Notes under the pieces: model-generated
Told to the model about the DNA's origin: nothing
Seen by the model: the letters and a program-made list of their open reading frames with translations, nothing else
The model's database searches: none
Translations under genes and position numbers: made by a program
IMG/VR virus record: IMGVR_UViG_3300006875_000059
Location: 1 to 36,320 of that record
Strand: one strand, 5' to 3'
DNA length: 36,320 nt
From: a virus
Shown here: piece after piece, positions 9,001 to 16,280 of the stretch
Layout: every line of letters begins with the position of its first letter
How positions within the stretch are numbered: the first letter of the stretch is position 1

Positions 9001-10260
9001 GGACTTCATGGCCTGGTAGATGCCGTCAGCCGACTTCTCCATGGCCGCGATCACCTCTGGCGGGAACGCCTTGTTGAGGGCTTTGAGCATGGTCGCCGTC
9101 CGCTGAGCGGTGCCAGCGCCGTACTTATTCATCTCGGCCTGGAAGCTCTCAATGGCTCCAGAGATGAGTGGATCGTAGCGCAGAGCGGCATACCTGGACT
9201 TCAGACTCTTCACGTCCACCTTATCGGACGTGATCATCTGCTCCATCAGGGAGGTGAACGGCATGCCTCCAGACTGACCTTGTTCGGCCAGTGTGGAGAA
9301 CTTGGCCATCTGCTTGGTCGTCTCGACGAAAGCTTCTTGCTGCGTCTTGATAACCGTGTCTTGGGCTACAACCCCAGCCTTCTTCAGCTCGTTGAGCTCT
9401 TTGATCATTCCCTGGGTGTCACTGGCGACCGCCTTCATCGAGGTGTCGGTCACCATCTTCATGTTGCGCACGTAGTCGTTCGTCGTGCCAGGCAGAGCTG
9501 CGGCAAGGTTCGCCATCTCGGCGTTGAGCTTCTTCTGCAGCCCCATCGCCTCGTCAAACGTGTCAGCAAACGGGATCTTGTTTTCCTTGCCTACGGAGAA
9601 CATGCCGCCCGCCGACTTGATGTCGGACATCTCGTCCTCGATACGCTCCTTGATAGCACCTTTGAGGTAGTTGATCGCGCCACCGACCGAGTTGACCAGC
9701 ATGTCCATGATGCGGGTCACACCCTCGACTGCGAGGCCGGCGATGACACCCTTCTCGATGGAGAAGCCGTCACTGATTTCATTGTGGATAAGCTGCTGGG
9801 CCGCAGACCCACCTCGACCGCCTCTCCCACCACGACCCTGGTCCCTGAGGTTTTCTGTGGTAAAGGCGTCGTAGAGGATTTCTCCGCCCCTGATATTCCG
9901 ACGAGCACGACGCTGTACCTCTCGCTGGTACTTGTCGAAGCGCGCCAGACTGCGCCTCATCGCCTTCTCGCTGAAGACGGCTTCCTCGAAGCTGTCACCG
10001 ATGGCTTTGAAGTCCTTCTTGGAGTTCTGGGCCATCTTCCTGGTGGCCTGCTGGAACTTCTTGTCGAAGGAGTTCATCCCCTTCATCATGTCCTTCTCGA
10101 GCTTGGCCCAGTCCTTGTTGATGGACGCCATCGGCTTGGAGAAAGACTTCGAGAATGACTTCTCAAACGTCTTGAGGCTCTTCGTCAGCTTCTTCAGAGC
10201 TGGCGTGATGTTGTCCTTAAAGTCACCAACAAGGATGAACGTCTGCGTGTTCTGGGCCAT
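6073..10260 (-). CDS. Tail tape measure protein with M15-peptidase-like domain
   Basis: At 1395 residues the largest protein in the window; it sets tail length inside the tube and may help DNA entry. It has a long, helical, Lys/Gln-rich N-terminus, then Gly/Ala-rich hydrophobic stretches in the middle (for example GGVIGTVAGDKLGTALGGLF) typical of tape-measure membrane-active segments. Near the C-terminus is a segment resembling zinc D-Ala-D-Ala carboxypeptidases of the M15/VanY type: SYHNVGRAMD (His1245, Asp1252) and HYNHVHV (His1307, His1309), matching the SxHxxGxAxD...HxH ligand pattern. That domain would let the tail tip cut peptidoglycan cross-links during entry. The last 60 residues are Asn/Thr-rich. 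The start ATG 10260 follows AAGG. Size, position and composition make the call firm; peptidase activity is inferred. Confidence 0.85.
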   Translation of the reverse strand: MAQNTQTFILVGDFKDNITPALKKLTKSLKTFEKSFSKSFSKPMASINKDWAKLEKDMMKGMNSFDKKFQQATRKMAQNSKKDFKAIGDSFEEAVFSEKAMRRSLARFDKYQREVQRRARRNIRGGEILYDAFTTENLRDQGRGGRGGRGGSAAQQLIHNEISDGFSIEKGVIAGLAVEGVTRIMDMLVNSVGGAINYLKGAIKERIEDEMSDIKSAGGMFSVGKENKIPFADTFDEAMGLQKKLNAEMANLAAALPGTTNDYVRNMKMVTDTSMKAVASDTQGMIKELNELKKAGVVAQDTVIKTQQEAFVETTKQMAKFSTLAEQGQSGGMPFTSLMEQMITSDKVDVKSLKSRYAALRYDPLISGAIESFQAEMNKYGAGTAQRTATMLKALNKAFPPEVIAAMEKSADGIYQAMKSYLFDPDVGWFGLGRLMEIDFSEFKANKMGNLKETMGLFDMFVKMFGAFGQILGPILKELPKIMEVFSSVIDPFKEFYVNAENTISNFNKAKKDFAKAKKSFPEFRASLKAIGQLAQSFGGDKAEIGKLNQLINADKLDLGQALQQAAKTLFSSEAMERFGKAVGQALGSFISMLAGLAETGKSLVDESGLMKGFAEGWKKTKGSEAIAKLIRDLIGFIVKTVAGLIVEAAKTDPIGVGLVATIFISPIRAAVINFLKGTAGQIIGGLGGGGGVTRAGARITTSGGRAAGGGVMGGIGRALLGNFQAGEALVPAGARGAIRGGANAMKAKAMGPLAAGIVTMATKAPALAKAGQALVQFGKKIPLLSVAFTAADFGMRVAGGEKVTKAAGGALGGLSGGMLGAAIGTALAGPVGTVIGGVIGTVAGDKLGTALGGLFVTETEKQNQAAAIQLQAAQKQLQASNEKMRQLGLGPLGGATSSVEDPMKLHATIQMLGLAGDKQVIEYENTVSKLRGLRDAAQVSKDSLYTLVNSLKGKGFNPEEIWKQDDVRALSARYQELNKKVAAEQANVQKKFGELPQNITRAITTSLQTMDTKAIEYAIANRIQMMPGQNMGYTIPGLPGGPQRMPGNQASFKPQASTNPFLQNLKWSKAKGEPGVAFGSLGQAVNYEMKNKPAGSDLVIANSSETIIPKGKVGTAAGGAAGEGMMALVNAIFTTAAATRSELARGFTDLTRVTLAGDSKIVSTTQQGSARTAGAINRQIATQIAGDAKILGAIKAASAAGGFGGGGPLGGASGSLQAADAMAKSMGLTMTSYKRSGPPGASYHNVGRAMDFSNSTGPTPQMMQFAQAMAAKYGSSMAELIYTPLGYGIKNGKKVAPYAAAAHYNHVHVAFAKGPGNPTAFSSKGAAIAYEKFMAPAGAKVASVTSNSSELGGTTNLTQNITIDGYGGNPEQLAAVVWDYTQKAIGRMQSNSFA

Positions 10261-10264
10261 CTAC

Positions 10265-11044
10265 TTACCTTGGTGCTGCTGCGGGAGTGCTTCGTGCGCC
10301 GGCCTGGATGGCCGTGGTCTGTTGCGCGGGCTGGTTCACCGCTGCGGTTTTGGGGATTGACTGGCCGCCCGTGGACGCGCCAGCTTGGTCGATGCCTGTG
10401 CCGACTTGGTAGTCAGGCACCTGCTTCAGGGAGACGTTCACCATCGCTCGTGTGGCATTGCCACCGAGGTCACGGAGTTGCTCCTCGATCTCGACCTGCT
10501 CGATGACGTACTTGCCGTACGACTTTCCAGAGCCGTTCTGCGGGCCGGCAAAGACCTCGTAGACGGGAACCGACACGAAGCCCTTGGGGTCGAGGGAGAC
10601 ACGCTGGAGACCTTCGAGGGTGTCGATGTGCTGCTGGACGGAGCGGTTGAGGGTGAAACCCTCCATGAGAGCCTCACCGAGTGTGAGGTCACGCATGCCC
10701 ACCGAGGACATCGTCACCGGCGGGGTGTTTGTTCCGAACAGGTCGACACGTTGGACGTCAGCACTCTGCGAGTAGGAGACGTTGCCGGGAGCAGTGATGA
10801 AGGTCCAGCCAGTGCCACCACCACCTGGAGCGGGAGGTGCAGACAGGAGGTCACCGCCGTAGTCGGGGACGTTGGGAGATCCCGCTGCGAAGGGCTTGTT
10901 CCAGTAGTCAGATGCGCCGCCAGCCCAGGCACTTGAGAAGTCCTGGCTGAGACCGAGCTTTCCGATGCCCGAGCTGTTCTGGTAGTTGGAGAGTGCGGAG
11001 TAGGACGCGTCACTCGCCCCAGCGCCGCTGATTGCGATTGGCAT
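10265..11044 (-). CDS. Tail protein, GpU-like C-terminal domain (tentative)
   Basis: Structural protein of 259 residues directly upstream of the tape measure, four bases apart. The N-terminal 75 residues are Ser/Gly/Asn-rich and probably disordered. The core (about 78-215) has a strand pattern ending in GKYVIEQVEIEEQLRDL then MVNVSLKQV, which resembles the P2 GpU / baseplate-type tail proteins that describe a stiff 'value plus formatting rule' beta domain. The C-terminus is Ala/Gln/Pro-rich. It overlaps the preceding gene's stop with its ATG, so translation is coupled. A tail-completion or tail-tip role is inferred from place and pattern. The specific family is uncertain. Confidence 0.45.
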   Translation of the reverse strand: MPIAISGAGASDASYSALSNYQNSSGIGKLGLSQDFSSAWAGGASDYWNKPFAAGSPNVPDYGGDLLSAPPAPGGGGTGWTFITAPGNVSYSQSADVQRVDLFGTNTPPVTMSSVGMRDLTLGEALMEGFTLNRSVQQHIDTLEGLQRVSLDPKGFVSVPVYEVFAGPQNGSGKSYGKYVIEQVEIEEQLRDLGGNATRAMVNVSLKQVPDYQVGTGIDQAGASTGGQSIPKTAAVNQPAQQTTAIQAGARSTPAAAPR

Positions 11045-11862
11045 TACCAGGCACTCTGAATGGGTGTGGCGCCAGAGAATGCTCCGGTCTGAGCACCCTG
11101 GACGCGGTAGAATGATCCGTAGTTCTTACCACCGATGTTGACGCCCGAAGCCGGACCAGCGAGCGCTCCCTGACCTTTCAAAGCATCCATCGCCGGGATC
11201 TGTCCAGCGGTGTCTGCCGAGAAGCCTTGACTCCAGTCCATGGAGGGGTCCGTCTGAGATTGCACGGCGGTCTGCGCCCCGGTGTTTGCGGGGACGAGAG
11301 AGAACACGATGTCGGTGAGGTCGTAGGAGCCACCTTGAGCCTGTGGCAGGGTGCCGACGACGTCTGGGGCGATCCCCTTCGAGCCGACTGCTCCCATGGC
11401 ACCCAGACCCTGAGTGGTCACATCCGGAGCTTGGGAGAAACCCAGCCAGCTGCTGACTTGGTCTCGGATGAAGCTGGAAGCAGTGTCGACGCCCGCTGTG
11501 GCGATCTGCGTCACCACTGCGTTCGTGATCTGGTTGTACTCCCCTGGAGGCAGGGAGCTCTGGAGCTGGCTCAGGAGATAGTTCTCTCCCTCGTTGAGCC
11601 CGTATCCGGTGGAGTTCTGCACCGCGTTGCCGAGTACTGAACTCAGGGCAAAGCTCGACAGTAGACCTTGTTCGGTAGGGGCGCTGTTTTCGGCAACGCT
11701 GCCCCCGGTCCCCCGCCCACCGGCCGCTGAGCGACGCGTAGCGCTCGAGGTGGCACCTCCGGCGCCTAGTTGGCCGAGACCACCTGAGAGGTCGTTGCCA
11801 AATCCCGCTACAACGGAGTCGAGGAGGCCACCAGTGATAGGGTTGAAGCGGTCCCTCGCCAT
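11044..11862 (-). CDS. Putative virion structural protein, 272 aa
   Basis: Not recognised at family level. It is dominated by Gly, Ala, Ser and Gln, with a low-complexity N-terminal region (Gly-rich around residues 25-57) and no Cys-based or catalytic motif. Such composition is common in tail-associated proteins. The gene shares overlapping stop/start codons with both neighbours, so it is co-translated with the tape-measure block. A tail role is inferred from location only. Confidence 0.5.
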   Translation of the reverse strand: MARDRFNPITGGLLDSVVAGFGNDLSGGLGQLGAGGATSSATRRSAAGGRGTGGSVAENSAPTEQGLLSSFALSSVLGNAVQNSTGYGLNEGENYLLSQLQSSLPPGEYNQITNAVVTQIATAGVDTASSFIRDQVSSWLGFSQAPDVTTQGLGAMGAVGSKGIAPDVVGTLPQAQGGSYDLTDIVFSLVPANTGAQTAVQSQTDPSMDWSQGFSADTAGQIPAMDALKGQGALAGPASGVNIGGKNYGSFYRVQGAQTGAFSGATPIQSAW

Positions 11863-12527
11863 TACTTCTTGCCTCCCTTCGCCTTCTGCTTCACCTTGGT
11901 GTCCGCCGCTGGCTTGAACAGCTTGTCTCTGGATGCCTTCTCGAGCTTGTAGGCGAGGTGCCAGTCACCGAGATCATCCATGCAGAGCTCGAACTCGAAC
12001 TTCTTGCCGTCGTGCTCGAACGTGCCTTTGAAGCCGTCGCCGTCCTTGCAGTAGCCGTTAGACTTGGAGGGCAGCTTGCCACCAGCTGCGCCCACGCTGT
12101 CGACCTCCTGGCCGAACACGTGCTCGATGGCAGATTTGAACATGCGGGCGACCTTGTTGCCGTACTCCATGTCGCTCACCTCAGCGAAGTCGAGCTCCTC
12201 TGAGAAGTTGAGAGCCGGCTCGTAGTCGCCGTGGTACACAGCGTCCAGGTCGATGCTCTCGATGTCATCCAGTAGTGGCCAGTCTCCAGGGCTCACCTTT
12301 GCAAGGCTCTCGATCGCTTCCTCCACCTGCCAGTCTTCCAGATCTGGCGAGAAGGCGAAGGTGTCGATCTTGCTCAGCAGGGAGATGTCCCCGTCAGCAT
12401 AGTCGTGAGCCAGATGTTTGGCGTAGGTTTCCGGGATGCGCGAAAACACTCCCCCGCTTCCCTGCAGGAGAGTGTTCACGGCGCGAAGGGCCTGGACTTG
12501 ATATTGGCTATCGATGCTATGCATCAT
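11862..12527 (-). CDS. Hypothetical protein heading the tail operon, 221 aa
   Basis: Not recognised. The first 120 residues are acidic (Asp/Glu-rich, for example EELDFAEVSDMEYG). The C-terminal third alternates hydrophobic and charged residues (EHDGKKFEFELCMDD) like a small beta domain, followed by a basic Lys-rich tail ending KAKGGKK. ATG 12527 is directly followed by a second ATG, so the start could be either. It is the first gene after a GGGTAAAA motif and a perfect seven-base inverted repeat, and it is translationally coupled to the next structural gene. Confidence 0.55.
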   Translation of the reverse strand: MMHSIDSQYQVQALRAVNTLLQGSGGVFSRIPETYAKHLAHDYADGDISLLSKIDTFAFSPDLEDWQVEEAIESLAKVSPGDWPLLDDIESIDLDAVYHGDYEPALNFSEELDFAEVSDMEYGNKVARMFKSAIEHVFGQEVDSVGAAGGKLPSKSNGYCKDGDGFKGTFEHDGKKFEFELCMDDLGDWHLAYKLEKASRDKLFKPAADTKVKQKAKGGKK

Positions 12528-12528
12528 G

Positions 12529-12545
12529 CACAGACGTAGTCTGTG
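12529..12545 (-). promoter_or_regulatory. Inverted repeat just before the tail-operon start codon
   Basis: CACAGAC, three bases, GTCTGTG: a perfect seven-base palindrome in the 29-base gap. Its edge is one base from ATG 12527, and no T-run follows. As RNA it would fold at the ribosome-loading site; as DNA it could be an operator. It is too short and too close to the start codon to be a terminator. Confidence 0.4.
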
Positions 12546-12549
12546 GAGG

Positions 12550-12557
12550 TTTTACCC
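12550..12557 (-). promoter_or_regulatory. GGGTAAAA motif, candidate late promoter (tail operon)
   Basis: Minus-strand GGGTAAAA shares its first G with the exonuclease stop codon TAG and lies 22 bases before ATG 12527, the first gene of the tail block. It is one of six exact copies in the window, all at gene ends on the minus strand. Confidence 0.5.
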
Positions 12558-13540
12558 TATGGGCGGAATGGTGCCTCAATCCCCACAGTGGCAAACGCTC
12601 TGAGAGCGGACTCGAAGTGGTCGGGTCGGTCGTTGGCGTTGGGGTCGTTCAGGCTTTCGAGTAGGGACTCATAGCGAGGAAAGACCGCCTCGATATTCCA
12701 GTCAGGATTGGCGTCGCACAGGTCGAACAGGCACTTGGGGGAGCCCGGCGGAAGGTTATCACCCATGTCACCGTGTAGCACCTTATACTCAGCAAGATTT
12801 TTAGGGTGGTCCAGATCGAAACCCATCTTGTGCATCGTATGCTCCTTGACGCCCAGTTCACCGACAAGACGCTCCTGTATCTTCTCCGCCGGAAAGGGAA
12901 CTCGCGTATTCGCAAAGTACACTCGATGGGACTCGTCCACCAGCTGCGACCAGTCTCGGTCGAGGGTGCTGAGGAGGATCTGACGCTCATGAACCAGCTC
13001 TTCCGTGCGATCTCGGGATGCGCGATAGATAGCACCTGCGAAGTCGTCAGCCTCGTAACCCTCGTGTTGGAAGACTCCGTAGTACTGTTCACAGTAATCC
13101 ATTCCCTCGTTGAAGACGAGCCAGAAGTCGTCTGTCTTGTCACCTCTGGTCCCCTTGTAGCTAGTCTTCAGCGTCTCACGAGGTACGCCCTGGGCTTCGG
13201 CGTAGTTGTCCCACGCCTCAGACACGACGGGGGAGTCACGCATGTACTTGTCACGCCAGTAGTTGCCGGTGTCCCGGTAGCGTGAGTCCGCAACGATGAG
13301 GAAGCGGTAGGAGTGACGACGAAGCATGTCCGGACCACGCTGGATCTTGGCGGCCCAGGCGGCCCGGATCAGTTTCTTGGCGACCTCCTCCGAGACCAGG
13401 TTTCTCACCTTGTCGGTGTACCACCTCATGATGTCGTGGCAATATACGTGGAAGTCAACAACTACAAGAGGAGCAGGCTCCCTTTCGAGTTCGAAGATTT
13501 CTTCAAGTTTGGTTCGTGTGGGGAGTGCTCTAACGGACAT
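12557..13540 (-). CDS. 5'-3' exonuclease / flap endonuclease
   Basis: PIN-like 5' nuclease (T4 RNase H / T5 exonuclease / Pol I 5' domain family) that removes RNA primers and 5' flaps during replication. The 327 residues carry the metal-binding acidic series in order: VVVDF (Asp29), a second acidic patch LIVADS (Asp85), YKGTRGDK (128-135), YEADDFAG (Glu163, Asp165, Asp166), STLDRDWSQL (Asp194, Asp196) and HGDMGDNLPPG (Asp258, Asp261) leading into the helix-hairpin-helix region. The start is ATG 13540 (MSVRAL); the frame runs 15 codons further, but that part lies inside the HNH gene. Its first 11 bases overlap the HNH stop. It is followed by the GGGTAAAA motif that opens the tail operon. Confidence 0.88.
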   Translation of the reverse strand: MSVRALPTRTKLEEIFELEREPAPLVVVDFHVYCHDIMRWYTDKVRNLVSEEVAKKLIRAAWAAKIQRGPDMLRRHSYRFLIVADSRYRDTGNYWRDKYMRDSPVVSEAWDNYAEAQGVPRETLKTSYKGTRGDKTDDFWLVFNEGMDYCEQYYGVFQHEGYEADDFAGAIYRASRDRTEELVHERQILLSTLDRDWSQLVDESHRVYFANTRVPFPAEKIQERLVGELGVKEHTMHKMGFDLDHPKNLAEYKVLHGDMGDNLPPGSPKCLFDLCDANPDWNIEAVFPRYESLLESLNDPNANDRPDHFESALRAFATVGIEAPFRP

Positions 13541-13997
13541 GCCTACAGTTGTCAAAGTGCCAACGCAACATCGCGCTGTATCCACCGACAGTTTGGCAGT
13601 GTGGACACGTTAGTTTGTTTTGAGTTCGTCCCTTTTGAGACTGACCTATTTTTTGTCTGTGCTCGTCTGTTTTCTTCTTTCCAGCGTTTCCAGCCCCGGC
13701 TCGTTTGGCAAGTCCATTAAGCATGCGCTGTCGTGAACTCTCACCGACTTTGCGTCGAGTTTCCTCTGAGATGGTGCGTTCTGACATGCGTCTTGCGCGC
13801 TCTTCTCTACAGGCTCGTCTTAAGTCTTCAGGAAGAAGCGGCCACGCAGGCATCCGGAAGTCGAAGCTGCAAGCCTCAGGGAAGAGAACAAAGTCGACTG
13901 CGTGTTCGTACGCGTGAGTGTACTCACTCCAGTCGACTAAGTTCCACTCTTCGTCAGTTCCTCCTCGGCTTCTCGCTACTCGGTGGTGGACAGGCAT
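13530..13997 (-). CDS. HNH homing endonuclease
   Basis: A mobile, self-spreading endonuclease. The 155 residues start with an HNH nuclease motif (MPVHHRVARSRGGTDE, then WNLV, then H28 and H32). Two NUMOD3-type DNA-binding helices follow (around SEETRRKVGES and TDEHRQKIGQSQKGR), with a C-terminal CxxC...HxxxC zinc-finger-like unit (CPHCQT then WHFDNC). The nuclease part is short at the N-terminus, which may mean truncation or a minimal form. It is wedged between thyX and the 5' nuclease, overlapping the end of the first by 22 bases and the start of the second by 11, as expected of a free-standing homing gene that inserted between conserved genes. Confidence 0.85.
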   Translation of the reverse strand: MPVHHRVARSRGGTDEEWNLVDWSEYTHAYEHAVDFVLFPEACSFDFRMPAWPLLPEDLRRACREERARRMSERTISEETRRKVGESSRQRMLNGLAKRAGAGNAGKKKTDEHRQKIGQSQKGRTQNKLTCPHCQTVGGYSAMLRWHFDNCRHVR

Positions 13998-14776
13998 TTG
14001 AGCACAGTAATTTCAGCCTTAAGTTCCTCAACTTCTCGTTTGAGAGACATGACTTCATCAACACCCTTATTGTAGCCCCAGTCTAGCGAGCTGTACACCG
14101 TGGGGAAGACGTCGGCAAACACCTGCTTGCAGGCGCGGGCGAGCTCGACGTGCTCGTACTGAGCAACGCCTTCGTCATCGCGGACGCCAATATAATGGAT
14201 CCAACTCCGGCAGCTACCTGTAATGTACAGGCGAGAGTAAACACCCTGCGGGAGTACGAATCGAGCGATCTCCTTAGCGATTCCGCGTTGAAGGAGGTCG
14301 TTGTAGCACTGCGTGGCAACAGTGTAGGCAGTCGACATAGTTCCCCACATCTCATCGGTGAGGTCGCCGTGACCAGCTGGTATGCTGTTCTGTCGGTTTT
14401 TGGGATCTTGGACACGGGCTTCCTCCGGCACGTAGAACATGTTGAAGTGCGCTGACAGGCCGTCAGTGTGCTTCTTCATCTCCTGCTGGTCCTCGTACCG
14501 GCCAGAGAATTGCTGGAAGCACATGCTTCGGTGTCGGAGAAGCTGAACGGCAATAGCCAGTGGGGTTACGACCTCCACCGTCATACTGGCCTGCTCAAAA
14601 ACACTCCAGTGCCCGTGTTTCGCACAGTACTTCAATAGACCCTTGACATTGGGGTTAGTCTGGTCCTTGGATGTCACACGAGCGATATATCCCAGCATCG
14701 CCTCAGGGTCTGGGGTGTGGCTCACCAAGCGTGCTTTGCTCGAGCCTTCGATGATCCAGGGGTTGGTGTTTTCCAT
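13976..14776 (-). CDS. thyX: Flavin-dependent thymidylate synthase (ThyX)
   Basis: Makes dTMP from dUMP using methylene-tetrahydrofolate and FAD/NADPH. The 266-residue protein has the diagnostic ThyX motif RHRSMCFQQFS (RHR at 81-83, seven residues, Ser91) followed by GRYED. Around it are helices with EQASMTVEVV before the motif and QGVYSRLYITGSCRSWIHYI late in the protein, which match the family substrate-binding region. The last 30 residues form a short coiled-coil-like Glu/Lys/Leu helix. The start is ATG 14776, giving a TGATG overlap with the preceding gene; the longer open frame is a shadow. With dCMP deaminase at the left edge it gives a full dCMP to dTMP route. Confidence 0.93.
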   Translation of the reverse strand: MENTNPWIIEGSSKARLVSHTPDPEAMLGYIARVTSKDQTNPNVKGLLKYCAKHGHWSVFEQASMTVEVVTPLAIAVQLLRHRSMCFQQFSGRYEDQQEMKKHTDGLSAHFNMFYVPEEARVQDPKNRQNSIPAGHGDLTDEMWGTMSTAYTVATQCYNDLLQRGIAKEIARFVLPQGVYSRLYITGSCRSWIHYIGVRDDEGVAQYEHVELARACKQVFADVFPTVYSSLDWGYNKGVDEVMSLKREVEELKAEITVLKCLSTTE

Positions 14777-15087
14777 CAGAGACAGATAGTGTCGTTTCCA
14801 GCAGCGCCGTAGAGCTTGGTGCCACCGAAACAATTCATGTTGTTGCCGTCACCGAAGTCGTAGACGAACGGTGAGCCGTTATCGTTGAATGTAAGTATAT
14901 CACCGCCGCAGCCAGGGTAGTCCGCCTTGTCTTTCACAGGGCGGATGTTCTCACCTTCGTCGAAGACATAGCCACAGGCTGACAGAAACCGCTGGAAGTA
15001 CTCGCACATCTCGTCGATGCCACGCTCAGGGACGCACATTGAAACTTCGACGTCGTTGAAGTCAGTGTGGGTGAAAGTGTAAGTCAT
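14776..15087 (-). CDS. Hypothetical protein, 103 aa
   Basis: Not recognised. A small protein with an aromatic N-terminus (MTYTFTHTDF), an Asp/Gly/Asn-rich C-terminal half and six cysteines with no regular zinc spacing. It is coupled at both ends: its ATG overlaps the exonuclease stop and its own stop overlaps the thyX start. Position between a proofreading-type exonuclease and ThyX suggests an accessory role in DNA synthesis, by context only. Confidence 0.6.
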   Translation of the reverse strand: MTYTFTHTDFNDVEVSMCVPERGIDEMCEYFQRFLSACGYVFDEGENIRPVKDKADYPGCGGDILTFNDNGSPFVYDFGDGNNMNCFGGTKLYGAAGNDTICL

Positions 15088-15707
15088 CAGAAATCAAGTT
15101 CGATCAGGTCAGCATTTTCGGCAGCCTCATCGAAGAGGCCCGCCATCTTCTGTATCACCTTCAGGGTGCTCAGGCAGTCAGAGAGGGCGTCGTGGCCCAC
15201 CATCCCGCTGAGGTTCGGCAGCTTCTGCCACTTGACGTCGTTCTTCTTGGTCGACCACTCACCGACCCAGGCCGAGTACTGGTCCATGGCACATGAGGCG
15301 CCAGCGATCTTCGGTCGGGGCTCCTCGTAGCGGTCGAACATGTGGAGCAGGAGAGCGATGTCGAAATCGGCGTTGTAGGCGACGACGTGCTTGCCCTCGA
15401 GGTAGGCGGCGATGACCTTGGCCACCTGCAGGAAGAACGGCTTGTCCTGCACCATCTCGTTGGTGATGCCGTGAACGCCCTGAACCTCGGCCGACATCGG
15501 TCGGTCAGGCTTGAGCATCATGGTGAGCACTGGGCGACCTGCCGTGTTCATCAGACACAGCTGAACTATCTCAGTGTTCGGGTCCTTGCTCAGGATCCCC
15601 GTCGACTCCAAGTCCAGAATCAGGGTGTTCGGGTCCGCCAGCCGCTGCTGTGCCCACTGCTTCGCCGCAGCCTTCTTCTCCGACAGATTCGATGTAGTCG
15701 TTTGCAA
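15087..15707 (-). CDS. DnaQ-like 3'-5' exonuclease (DEDDh)
   Basis: A 3'-5' exonuclease of the DnaQ/RNase T superfamily, suited to proofreading or nucleic-acid trimming. Exo I is LDLESTG (Asp32, Glu34), Exo II is YNADFD (Asp116) and Exo III is HDALSD (His172, Asp177): all five DEDDh ligands are present. The open frame reaches 15851, but its first part is Ser/Arg/Thr-rich shadow sequence. The best start is TTG 15707, which follows GGAGG by seven bases and gives 206 residues. The protein ends LIELDF, an acidic tip with terminal Phe like those of the SSB-like and DUF3223-like proteins. No polymerase domain is attached. Confidence 0.85.
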   Translation of the reverse strand: MQTTTSNLSEKKAAAKQWAQQRLADPNTLILDLESTGILSKDPNTEIVQLCLMNTAGRPVLTMMLKPDRPMSAEVQGVHGITNEMVQDKPFFLQVAKVIAAYLEGKHVVAYNADFDIALLLHMFDRYEEPRPKIAGASCAMDQYSAWVGEWSTKKNDVKWQKLPNLSGMVGHDALSDCLSTLKVIQKMAGLFDEAAENADLIELDF

Positions 15708-15858
15708 TGCGTTGCCTCCAGTCAAGGATTTTACAGACGGTTTCTTCCAGGGTCGTCGCGTACCCGGTGACTTTGTCGATGCCGTCCGGCCCATCGTACA
15801 ACGTCCAGAAGTAGATCGTGTGGCCGTTGCGCCACATGTCATAGATCTCAATCTTCAT
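15571..15858 (-). CDS. Hypothetical small protein overlapping the exonuclease
   Basis: The first 55-60 residues (MKIEIYDMWRNGHTIYF..., then LEETVCKILDWRQRI) look like a genuine small alpha/beta protein and share an ATGA overlap with the preceding gene. The remaining 35 residues, Gly/Glu/Pro-rich, run inside the exonuclease frame for 137 bases in all and look like shadow coding. Either the gene really overlaps its neighbour deeply, or an ancestral stop or frame was lost. Not recognised at family level. Confidence 0.5.
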   Translation of the reverse strand: MKIEIYDMWRNGHTIYFWTLYDGPDGIDKVTGYATTLEETVCKILDWRQRIANDYIESVGEEGCGEAVGTAAAGGPEHPDSGLGVDGDPEQGPEH

Positions 15859-16235
15859 GACCCGACGGGAAGGATGCTGAAATCGTGGGTCCCGCGGATG
15901 CCACGGGACTTGCTCTTACCGCCGAGGCGGTGGTAGGCGTAGACTGTTCCAATGAAGTGGATGCGTGTGTTCTGCTCGAGGGGGACGCCGAGGCGCTTCA
16001 AGTGCCGGGTCAGAAACCAGAGGTGACTGAGCGGCACGGACTCCCCGAGTGGGAGGGGTGTGACGACGAGGTTTACCAGGAGAACGGTCTCGAGGTGCTT
16101 CTTATAGGGGTGCTGACGAAACTCCTTGATCCTCCCCGTCACTTCAACGAGCTGGTCCTCGAGTGGTTCGAGGATCTGCCGATAATCGGGCGAATAGACA
16201 CGCTCCTCCGGTGGAACGGAGGTTTTGTGGCTCAC
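15855..16235 (-). CDS. Hypothetical OB-like protein, 126 aa
   Basis: Not recognised with certainty. The 126 residues alternate strands and turns: VEVTGRIKEF, TVLLVNLVVTPL, then a helix SHLWFLTRHLKRLG, then RIHFIGTVYAYHRL, ending in a basic loop GGKSKSRGIRG. This resembles an OB-fold nucleic-acid-binding domain with a positive patch. The start is GTG 16235; the ATG two bases upstream is out of frame and stops at once. It lies in the DNA-metabolism cluster upstream of the DnaQ-like nuclease. Confidence 0.6.
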   Translation of the reverse strand: MSHKTSVPPEERVYSPDYRQILEPLEDQLVEVTGRIKEFRQHPYKKHLETVLLVNLVVTPLPLGESVPLSHLWFLTRHLKRLGVPLEQNTRIHFIGTVYAYHRLGGKSKSRGIRGTHDFSILPVGS

Positions 16236-16257
16236 ATAGGTTGTTGGGTAACTCTCT

Positions 16258-16274
16258 CTACAGACCTACTGTAG
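16258..16274. other. Inverted repeat in the gap after the GIY-YIG gene
   Basis: CTACAG, five bases, CTGTAG lies seven bases beyond the GIY-YIG stop in a 45-base gap. A six-pair stem without a T-run on either strand is weak as a terminator. It could mark the edge of the inserted homing gene or protect an RNA end. Confidence 0.25.
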
Positions 16275-16280
16275 TTCGGC

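Noticed and set aside
16258-16274. Intrinsic terminator after the GIY-YIG gene
   Set aside because: A six-pair stem without a following T-run on either strand; listed only as an inverted repeat.
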